Part shown: positions 7,923 to 13,446 of the stretch, piece after piece
How positions within the stretch are numbered: the stretch's first letter is position 1
How the letters are laid out: every line of letters starts with the position of its first letter
Origin: a bacterium
Lineage (GTDB): Bacteria > Tectomicrobia > Entotheonellia > Entotheonellales > Entotheonellaceae
Reading direction: 5' to 3'
NCBI GenBank assembly: GCA_027294925.1
Contig: JAPULM010000290.1
Span: 1 to 15,589 of the forward strand
Length of the DNA stretch: 15,589 bases
Made by a program: the position numbers and the translations under genes
Notes under the pieces: model-generated
Database searches by the model: none
Seen by the model: the letters and a program-made list of their open reading frames with translations, nothing else
Told to the model about the DNA's origin: nothing

Positions 7923-8294
7923 ATGGCTGATCAGCATTCCCTTTTCTCTATTAGCTATGCCGCCAACCTGCTTGGCATTCACCCACAGACCCTTCGTTTA
8001 TATGAACGTGAAGGCTTCGTCCAACCCTTACGCACAAAAGGCAATACACGCCGCTATTGTCGTCAGGATATTGAACAGATTCGTGTAATTTTGCATCTCA
8101 CACGAAAACTAGGGGTAAATCTTGCAGGAGTGGAAGTCATTTTAAAGATGCAAAGCAAACTTGCTGAATTGGAAAATGAGCTTAACAACTTACAACACGA
8201 CCTTGCCAAACGGGCGCAGGTTGAAGAGAAACGACCAACCAAACAGCGTGCCCTCATTAAAGCCCCATCACGTATGCTGATCAAGGTATCGTAA
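7923..8294 (+). CDS. HspR-like MerR-family transcriptional regulator
   Basis: This 123-residue MerR-family protein has an N-terminal winged helix: ISYAANLLGIHPQTLRLYEREGFVQPLRTKGNTRRY (about residues 10-45). It continues with DIEQIRVILHLTRKLGVNLAGVEVILKM and a leucine-rich coiled coil of about 20 residues. The phrases HPQTLR.YEREG, GNTRRY and LGVNLAGVEVIL are characteristic of HspR, the repressor of the dnaK/clpB heat-shock genes in actinobacteria and some Gram-negative lineages. No dnaK, grpE, dnaJ or clpB is present here. An upstream ATG at 7896 overlaps bamD. I prefer 7923, which has a GAAGGTGG ribosome site at the right distance and gives the normal length. The stop is immediately followed by the ATG of the transglycosylase gene, so they are cotranscribed. 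HspR identity is by motif only. Confidence 0.82.
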   Translation: MADQHSLFSISYAANLLGIHPQTLRLYEREGFVQPLRTKGNTRRYCRQDIEQIRVILHLTRKLGVNLAGVEVILKMQSKLAELENELNNLQHDLAKRAQVEEKRPTKQRALIKAPSRMLIKVS

Positions 8295-8912
8295 ATGCGG
8301 CGGCGCATTTTTGTTGTCAGCTTTCTGCTGCTAAGCTGTCTATCCACACAAGCCAAAATCGTCCAATACCAAGACAGCAATGGGCGGCAATATTTCACCA
8401 ATGTCAACCCCGTCATGCCCCAGCGCACCCATCCTCAAACACCTGTACCTGTCATGACAGTCCCGGCTCAGACCTTACGGCTCATCCAGGAACTTGCCCG
8501 TCAATACAACATCGAATCGCGACTGATCGAGGCGATCATTCGAGTCGAGTCGAATTTCAACCCCTATGCCGTCTCTTCCGCAGGAGCTTTGGGCCTCATG
8601 CAACTGATGCCGGCTACTGCCAAGCGTTTCGGTGTTAAAGATCCGTTCAACCCGCAAGCCAATATCGAAGGCGGTATCCGCTTTCTGAAACACTTGTTAC
8701 GTCAATTCCCCGGTGATCTACGGCGTGTCCTCGCCGCCTACAACGCTGGCGAATACGCCGTTCGCCATTACAATGGCATTCCGCCTTATCCGGAGACCCA
8801 ACGATATGTTGAACGGGTTATGACATTCTATGGTTTTGCATCCGAAACAAAAAAAATCTATCGCTTTCGGAAGGCGAATGGCAGTATACTATTTACCAAT
8901 ATGCCACGTTGA
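8295..8912 (+). CDS. Periplasmic lytic transglycosylase (SLT domain) flanked by DUF4124-like segments
   Basis: A signal peptide (MRRR, then a hydrophobic stretch ending LSTQA about residue 20) directs this 205-residue protein to the periplasm. Residues 21-38 (KIVQYQDSNGRQYFTNVN) look like the DUF4124 motif. Residues 62-180 are an SLT catalytic domain: catalytic Glu85 in RVESNFNP, GLMQLMPATA at 99-108, N-IEGGIRFL around 122-130 and AAYNAGE at 146-152. Such enzymes cleave peptidoglycan to 1,6-anhydromuropeptides. The tail (KKIYRFRKANGSILFTNMP) repeats the sense of the N-terminal segment. The ATG directly abuts the stop of the HspR-like gene, which indicates translational coupling. The family is close to the soluble SLT enzymes of many Gram-negatives; I cannot name an E. 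coli orthologue. Confidence 0.9.
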   Translation: MRRRIFVVSFLLLSCLSTQAKIVQYQDSNGRQYFTNVNPVMPQRTHPQTPVPVMTVPAQTLRLIQELARQYNIESRLIEAIIRVESNFNPYAVSSAGALGLMQLMPATAKRFGVKDPFNPQANIEGGIRFLKHLLRQFPGDLRRVLAAYNAGEYAVRHYNGIPPYPETQRYVERVMTFYGFASETKKIYRFRKANGSILFTNMPR

Positions 8913-8967
8913 CTATTGCTTTAAGACCAACGTCACGGGCTTGTTGCTATGACAGCAGAGTTGATGA

Positions 8968-9543
8968 ATGCCTATGATGTTTCAGCCACCTGACACACCA
9001 GCCTCCCAAGGCTCACACCAATTGAATTGGCCCAACACCCTCACCTTGCTGCGGATTTTTCTGGTGCCAATACTACTCGTTTTTCTAATTTCGCCGCACG
9101 GCTGGTATCCAATCATTGCCACCACCATTTTTATTTTTGCGGCATTTACAGACTGGCTTGATGGCCATCTCGCACGCTCGACAAACCAGATTACCCGTCT
9201 AGGACAACTGCTGGATCCCATTGCCGACAAACTCCTCGTCACCGCAGCTCTGGTATCGTTAGTGGGGCGGCAACAAATACCAGCCTGGGTTGTCGCGGTT
9301 CTTTTGTGCCGCGAGTTGGCCATTACCGGCCTGCGTGCGCTCGCCGCTGATCAACGTATCATCATTGCTTCGGAAACCTCCGGCAAATACAAAATGGTTT
9401 TTCTTATTATTGGCTCACTCCTCCTGATGTTAAATTTTCCTCCCATCTATGTACCTGGTATGATTGCCTTGTACATCGGATTAATCCTCAGCGTTGTATC
9501 TGGTGCAGATTACATACGCAAATACCTTGCACGCATTCTGTGA
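8968..9543 (+). CDS. pgsA: CDP-diacylglycerol--glycerol-3-phosphate 3-phosphatidyltransferase
   Basis: This integral membrane enzyme makes phosphatidylglycerophosphate, the committed step to phosphatidylglycerol and cardiolipin. The 191-residue protein has WPNTLTLLRIFLVP near the N-terminus, the classic PgsA opening. The full CDP-alcohol phosphotransferase motif follows: Asp62, Asp65-Gly66, Ala69-Arg70, Gly79, Asp83, Asp87, then several hydrophobic segments. REL..T.LR follows at the usual place. The extra 15 or so polar residues before WPN could be partly leader; Met4 is an alternative start, and the ribosome site is weak. In-frame stops lie directly upstream of 8968. Its end overlaps the proposed GTG start of plsY, and the tRNA block follows, as in gammaproteobacterial pgsA loci. 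Confidence 0.93.
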   Translation: MPMMFQPPDTPASQGSHQLNWPNTLTLLRIFLVPILLVFLISPHGWYPIIATTIFIFAAFTDWLDGHLARSTNQITRLGQLLDPIADKLLVTAALVSLVGRQQIPAWVVAVLLCRELAITGLRALAADQRIIIASETSGKYKMVFLIIGSLLLMLNFPPIYVPGMIALYIGLILSVVSGADYIRKYLARIL

Positions 9544-10139
9544 GTGCACGGATCATGCTAACAGACTTAGGATTAGTCGTATTTGCTTACCTACTTGGCT
9601 CTATCTCATTTGGCCTTTTGCTAGCCCGCCTATACGGCAAACATGACCTCCGACAAAGTGGCAGTGGCAATATTGGGGCAGCCAATGTTGCACGTACCAT
9701 GGGCAAGACAGTAGGTGCCTTAACCCTCCTCGGCGATGCCATTAAAGGCTCAATCGCCGTATGCTTAGCCCTGTGGTGGGGCAGTTCTGACTTAGTTGCC
9801 GGATGTGCGGCCCTAACAGCTGTCCTCGGCCATATGTTTCCGCTCTACCACGGTTTACGAGGCGGCAAAGGCGTCGCCACAACGCTAGGATGTTTCCTAC
9901 CTATCCTACCGCTGCCATTAATGATTGGGTTTGTCGTATGGCTTGCAACGGTAGCAATCTGGCACTATGTGTCAATCGGCTCCATCCTGGCCGCTATTGC
10001 CCTGCCGCTGCTGGCCGCTTTGCTTGCCTATCCCCCACCGTTTATCTGTAGCGCTACTCTGGTCGCCCTCTTGGTGTTGTATAAACATCGCAGTAACATA
10101 CAACGCCTCAGAGAGGGAACTGAAGCGAAACTGGCCTGA
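9540..10139 (+). CDS. plsY: Acyl-phosphate:glycerol-3-phosphate acyltransferase PlsY
   Basis: PlsY uses acyl-phosphate to acylate glycerol-3-phosphate at the inner membrane and makes lysophosphatidate. All family signatures are visible: YLLGSISFGLLLAR at the N-terminus, motif 1 SGSGNIGAANVARTMGK, motif 2 GHMFPLYHGLRGGKGVAT, and motif 3 YKHRSNIQRLREGTE near the C-terminus. About five hydrophobic segments lie between. The longest frame starts at a GTG overlapping the pgsA stop in a GTGA overlap. An ATG at 9555 gives an N-terminus more like the family (MLTDLGLVVFAYLLGS) and is an equally good start; neither has a clear ribosome site. pgsA and plsY together form a small phospholipid pair. Confidence 0.93.
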   Translation: MSARIMLTDLGLVVFAYLLGSISFGLLLARLYGKHDLRQSGSGNIGAANVARTMGKTVGALTLLGDAIKGSIAVCLALWWGSSDLVAGCAALTAVLGHMFPLYHGLRGGKGVATTLGCFLPILPLPLMIGFVVWLATVAIWHYVSIGSILAAIALPLLAALLAYPPPFICSATLVALLVLYKHRSNIQRLREGTEAKLA

Positions 10140-10160
10140 AATTTCGCCATGGCTTTTTAT

Positions 10161-10188
10161 TTGACAAGCTTCTGGAATTTGCTATAGT
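10161..10188 (+). promoter_or_regulatory. Strong sigma-70-type promoter of the tRNA operon
   Basis: A perfect -35 TTGACA at 10161-10166 and a -10 TATAGT at 10183-10188 are 16 bases apart. A TGC directly before the -10 also makes it an extended -10. Transcription would start near 10195, about 50 bases before tRNA-Gly. It is the closest match to consensus in the window, as expected for stable RNA. Confidence 0.75.
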
Positions 10189-10244
10189 TTCGTCCGTATC
10201 ATCATCCAGATAATCAGTGTTCCAGATACGACAACATGAGCGTT

Positions 10245-10317
10245 GCGGGTGTAGCTCAGTTGGTAGAGCACAACCTTGCCAAGGTTGGGGTCGCCGGTTC
10301 GAATCCGGTCACCCGCT
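10245..10317 (+). tRNA. tRNA-Gly (anticodon GCC)
   Basis: This is a complete 73-nt cloverleaf. The 7-bp acceptor stem is GCGGGTG/CACCCGC. The D arm contains AGCTCAGTTGGTAGAGC. The anticodon stem CAACC/GGTTG encloses TT-GCC-AA with the anticodon at 10278-10280, and the T arm has GGTTCGAATCC. The discriminator is U at 10317, as in bacterial tRNA-Gly. The 3' CCA is not encoded. Confidence 0.98.
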
Positions 10318-10367
10318 TCTAGTTTTTGTACAAGACGTTAGATGTTCAAAAGGAGTCTGGTTGCATT

Positions 10368-10439
<72 letters not shown>

Positions 10440-10496
10440 TGATTTCCCGTCCCTAGTTCTATTCCAAACCTAGTTCTGATAGAGTCAACCTCGCAT

Positions 10497-10581
10497 GCCG
10501 GGGTGGTGGAACTGGTAGACACAACGGACTTAAAATCCGTTGGTGCATAGCACCGTGACGGTTCAAATCCGTCCCTCGGCA
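10497..10581 (+). tRNA. tRNA-Leu (anticodon UAA)
   Basis: This 85-nt class II tRNA has a long variable arm (TGGTGCATAGCACCG). Acceptor stem GCCGGGG pairs with CCTCGGC, including one G-U. Anticodon stem ACGGA/TCCGT encloses CT-TAA-AA with the anticodon at 10531-10533, and the T arm has GGTTCAAATCC. The discriminator is A, as required for tRNA-Leu. CCA is not encoded. No terminator is visible in the 38 bases before the next gene. Confidence 0.98.
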
Positions 10582-10619
10582 CTGAGTCTCATATAAGCAT
10601 AAATCCTAAATAGGCATGC

Positions 10620-11621
10620 ATGACTTCCCATCTTCTTATAACCGGAGGTGCAGGTTTCATCGGCTCGCACCTTTGTGCCCGCCTGTGCGCTGCCGGCATG
10701 CGTATCACGTGTTTAGATAACTTTGATACGTTCTATGCGCCTGCCACTAAACAGGACAATATACAACACCTGTTGGACTGCCCCGATACGGCTTCGCGGC
10801 TGACTCTCCAGCACGGCGATATCCGTGACTATCAATTTCTCCGCCGCCTTTGCCAAACCGATCCCGTAGATGGAATCATCCATCTGGCAGCCCGCGCCGG
10901 TGTCCGACCCTCAATTGAACAGCCCTTGCTGTATAGCGAGATTAACATTCAAGGGACGCTGAATCTACTTGAATGCTGCCGTGAGTTTGGCATACAGCAT
11001 TTTATATTTGGCTCCTCCTCGTCCGTCTATGGCGCACGATTACAAGGGCCTTTTTCCGAGGACGACGATGTTAGCACCCCGGTTTCACCATACGCCGCCA
11101 CCAAATGTGCCGGCGAGCTATTGTGCCATACCTACGCCCATCTCTATCACGTGCGCATTGCTTGCTTGCGTTTTTTCACCGTCTATGGTCCCAAACAACG
11201 CCCGGATTTAGCCATTCACAAATTTGCTCGTCTGATGGCTGCCGGCGAACCCTTACCGGTCTATGGCGATGGCACCTCACAACGCGACTATACCTATGTG
11301 GACGACATCGTTGATGGCATTACACGCGCCTGGGGCTGGTTACATCAACACCCGATCGAAGCCGAGCAAGGGCTCTATGATATTTTCAATCTCGGCGGCT
11401 CTCATCCCGTGCCATTGCTAGATCTCATTCGGCATCTCGAATCTGCCCTGGGTTATACCGCCATCTTCGACTGGCAACCCGCGCAACCTGGCGATGTCCC
11501 CATTACCTTCGCCGATCTGCATAAATCGAAGGCGACCCTGGGCTATAACCCACAGGTGGATATTGTGACAGGGCTTCAACGCTTCGCCACCTGGTTTCTA
11601 CAACAACAAGCGTCGAAATGA
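10620..11621 (+). CDS. UDP-glucuronate 4-epimerase-like NAD-dependent epimerase
   Basis: This extended-SDR enzyme of 333 residues has the NAD-binding motif GGAGFIG (9-15), the acidic residue of CLDNFDTFY after the second strand, GSSSSVYG (131-138) and the catalytic Tyr158/Lys162 in SPYAATK. The phrases ARAGVRPSIEQPLLY.E.N..GTLNLLE, LRFFTVYGP.QRPD.AIHKF and YGDGTSQRDYTYVDDIVDGI are characteristic of UDP-glucuronate 4-epimerases, which make UDP-galacturonate for capsule, LPS or exopolysaccharide. It starts 38 bases after tRNA-Leu with only a modest AGG ribosome site and no obvious promoter of its own, so readthrough from the tRNA promoter is possible. It is distinct from the epimerase at 308-1291. 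UDP-GlcA specificity is inferred from these motifs. Confidence 0.88.
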   Translation: MTSHLLITGGAGFIGSHLCARLCAAGMRITCLDNFDTFYAPATKQDNIQHLLDCPDTASRLTLQHGDIRDYQFLRRLCQTDPVDGIIHLAARAGVRPSIEQPLLYSEINIQGTLNLLECCREFGIQHFIFGSSSSVYGARLQGPFSEDDDVSTPVSPYAATKCAGELLCHTYAHLYHVRIACLRFFTVYGPKQRPDLAIHKFARLMAAGEPLPVYGDGTSQRDYTYVDDIVDGITRAWGWLHQHPIEAEQGLYDIFNLGGSHPVPLLDLIRHLESALGYTAIFDWQPAQPGDVPITFADLHKSKATLGYNPQVDIVTGLQRFATWFLQQQASK

Positions 11622-11656
11622 ATCTGTTCTTATCAGTAGGGCACGGAAGGACTATC

Positions 11657-12148
11657 ATGCTGCCATGGCATTGTGTCAATATTGCCTTGCAACGTTTAGC
11701 CACTCTTGTCCTCTTGGCGTCAATTGCTCTGCTCGGCTGCGACAACAGCTCAGACAATGTAACCGCTCAGGATGTTGCGAATCGGACCTTTACCTTTGAC
11801 AGCTCATTTATCGATACAGACCTCGATGGTTTAACCACGATCCTCGCCTTTGGCGTCCCTGTCGATGAAAATAGTGCCCCCTTTAACCTGACCTTAAGAG
11901 ACGAAGTGCCTGACCCTAATGAGATCACCTTGTCTGGCACAGCAGCGATCAAATCCATTGAACTCCCCATCGGCATCATCGAAATCCGTCAGGTAATCCT
12001 ACCCGATCCCATTGTATTCGACGTCAATGTCGATGACGAGGACGATGGGACACTGGTGTTCATCTTTACCAACGACAATGGGAACCAGCTCCGGTTTGAA
12101 TTTGAGGAAGGCGAAATGAGTGCCGACGCAGCCCCTATCCCTTTCTAA
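11657..12148 (+). CDS. Predicted acidic lipoprotein of unknown function
   Basis: I do not recognise the family. The 163-residue product has a clear lipoprotein signal: a short N-terminus with Arg13, a hydrophobic stretch LATLVLLASIALLGC and lipidated Cys28, followed by DNSSD. The mature part is strongly acidic (DVNVDDEDDGTLV, EFEEGE) and beta-rich by pattern, with FTFDSSFIDTDLDGLTT and alternating hydrophobic residues that suggest a small beta-sandwich. The ATG at 11657 is preceded by a good GGAAGGA site, which excludes the longer frame from 11618 overlapping the epimerase. It sits between the epimerase and the Wzi-like genes, and a cell-envelope or polysaccharide-related role is inference from position only. 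No Asp2 at the +2 position argument can be made beyond noting that Cys is followed by Asp, which in enterobacteria would favour inner-membrane retention. Confidence 0.8.
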   Translation: MLPWHCVNIALQRLATLVLLASIALLGCDNSSDNVTAQDVANRTFTFDSSFIDTDLDGLTTILAFGVPVDENSAPFNLTLRDEVPDPNEITLSGTAAIKSIELPIGIIEIRQVILPDPIVFDVNVDDEDDGTLVFIFTNDNGNQLRFEFEEGEMSADAAPIPF

Positions 12149-12249
12149 ATGATCGGCAGCGAGAATCGACTGAGCGCCACAGGCTTGATAGAAATGATAC
12201 CTTCTCAAAATCTAACGATGTATGTGGATAAAAAATCCGGCACGTTTTT

Positions 12250-12297
12250 GCCCTCGCCCCCTGGCGGCAAAGGGTTGGGTGAGGAGGGCTTTTTTTT
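12250..12297 (+). terminator. REP-like hairpin with T-tract (probable intrinsic terminator)
   Basis: GCCCTC (12250-12255) pairs with GAGGGC (12284-12289). A second C-run (12257-12261) can pair with GGG at 12277-12279, and eight Ts follow at 12290-12297. This has the form of a rho-independent terminator for the epimerase/lipoprotein transcript. The sequence itself is of the C-rich/G-rich CCCTC-CCCC...GGGTTGGG-GAGG kind that recurs in many genomes as REP-type repeats, so it may be a dispersed repeat that acts as a terminator. Confidence 0.6.
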
Positions 12298-12307
12298 ATT
12301 TTTACAG

Positions 12308-13207
12308 ATGAAATCGCATTCAGCAATCAGACAGAAGCTTCTATCCACCTATACGAAATATTTTCTCGTATGCCTCGCTATCATTCTCATCAGTTGCGCC
12401 GTTGTCATACCGGCCTCAGGCTCGTCGGTAAACGTTCCCCTGGATCACTGGAGCTACCGTGATATCGACAGCTTAATTGGCTTCGGCTTAATCCAAACCG
12501 CTATACTCGGCAGCAAACCCTTCACCTGCGATGAAATGGCCCGTCTCATTGCTGAGGCCATCTCGCAGCGTGAAGACCTACCCTATCGCCAGCGAAAAAT
12601 GGTCAATCGCTTGCTAAAACGACTGATAGGCGCCTTCCCCGCCCCCTGGCTAGAGCTCGGTGGTGTTTTCGGCATACAGTTTAACGGCAAAGGTATCCCG
12701 AACTTACAAGCCGGCGATTTCCTCGACATGCTACTATTAAAGAATCTTTCTAGAGATGGAAGAGATTTAACCAATCAGCTCGTAGCCCTGGACATTCGCA
12801 TTACGCTGCCCTTTTTACGTTACACGCAAATTTACGTCGAGTACGGCGGAGAAGACACGCCTGGTAACGCCGACGACCCAGAGACACCGGAGTTTATCTT
12901 CGGCGATGTCGCCTTTCTACTGGGCCTGTACGTGCCACGCCTGACCGACGACGGCCGCACCACCTTCCGCTTTGAATGGATGCAAAATACCTATGCAAAC
13001 GATAACAGCCCTGGCATCTGGTACAACAGCTCAACGTTTACCTCAGGCTTTACCTTCAAAGGACGGGTCCTCGGACACGCTGCCGGTGGTAACGGGGCCG
13101 AATTCTTTTGGCGCCTGACACAGGAAATCTCAAAGCACGCCACCCTGGGCGGGGATTTTTCGTATCGCCGGCAAGGCGGACATCATGCTAAACATCATGC
13201 TAAATAA
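12308..13207 (+). CDS. Wzi-like outer-membrane protein, internally shortened and truncated by frameshift
   Basis: This gene resembles its intact neighbour at 13447-15024. Translation likely starts at the ATG at 12308, because the frame back to 12149 is low-complexity and crosses the hairpin. A signal peptide (YFLVCLAIILISC to PASGSS, residues about 18-40) precedes the N-terminal helical segment NVPLDHWSYRDIDSL...RLIAEAI. From residue about 112, WLELGGVFGIQFNGKG and LTNQLVALDIRITLP match the second half of Wzi barrels (E. coli Wzi has RSAQWGGEGRP and GNQLAGFDARLS). The middle part containing the GRD..WWGP motif is missing, about 160-190 residues. The frame stops at 13205-13207 after a duplicated HHAK. 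The remaining barrel strands are in the +1 frame. Wzi proteins bind capsule at the cell surface; this copy is probably non-functional. Confidence 0.72.
   Translation: MKSHSAIRQKLLSTYTKYFLVCLAIILISCAVVIPASGSSVNVPLDHWSYRDIDSLIGFGLIQTAILGSKPFTCDEMARLIAEAISQREDLPYRQRKMVNRLLKRLIGAFPAPWLELGGVFGIQFNGKGIPNLQAGDFLDMLLLKNLSRDGRDLTNQLVALDIRITLPFLRYTQIYVEYGGEDTPGNADDPETPEFIFGDVAFLLGLYVPRLTDDGRTTFRFEWMQNTYANDNSPGIWYNSSTFTSGFTFKGRVLGHAAGGNGAEFFWRLTQEISKHATLGGDFSYRRQGGHHAKHHAK
13181..13204 (+). repeat. Perfect 12-bp tandem duplication at the break in the Wzi-like gene
   Basis: CATCATGCTAAA occurs twice in direct succession (13181-13192 and 13193-13204) and encodes HHAK-HHAK. The frame-0 stop TAA follows at once, while the barrel continues in the +1 frame. 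The duplication is a multiple of three, so it does not cause the frame change itself, but it marks the place where the sequence slipped. Confidence 0.9.
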
Positions 13208-13400
13208 TGCCGCTATCACAGGGCGTCAGAAAGAAAAACGCTATAGCGGTGGGGTCGACTTACAATACTTCCTCACCAAACACTGGGAAGGGTTGGCTCG
13301 TTTTGCTCTGGAATCGGTCGAGAATTTTAATTTAGCGCCCGGGGACGATCGGACCAACACCATCTTGTGGATCAACATCAAGTATCATTTTTCATCCTAA
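13185..13400 (+). pseudogene. 3' remnant of the Wzi-like gene in the +1 frame
   Basis: From about 13206 this frame reads NAAITGRQKEKRYSGGVDLQ and continues with FLTKHWEGLARFALE and LWINIKYHFSS. It supplies the final barrel strands missing from the upstream frame and ends with an aromatic residue near the C-terminus, as outer-membrane barrels do. A single-base shift would join the two into a protein of about 363 residues from 12308, against 525 for the intact neighbour. An ATG at 13185 preceded by AAGGCGG could allow restart, but a 71-residue barrel fragment without a signal peptide has no obvious use. Confidence 0.7.
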
Positions 13401-13446
13401 GGCCACCCGCTTCCAGTCCTCAGCGCACGCCCCAAGAATATGTTGT

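Noticed and set aside
10452..10477. 9-bp direct repeat (CCTAGTTCT) between tRNA-Cys and tRNA-Leu
   Set aside because: Only two short copies with no link to a tRNA end; not convincing as an attachment site or CRISPR-like repeat.
12185..12213. Possible promoter (TTGATA with a weak AAATCT) upstream of the broken Wzi gene
   Set aside because: The -10 is very poor, and transcription from it would meet the hairpin and T-tract before the gene.
12149..12307. N-terminal extension of the Wzi-like frame back to an ATG directly after the lipoprotein stop
   Set aside because: It would translate the hairpin and T-tract and place 53 unrelated residues before a clear signal peptide.
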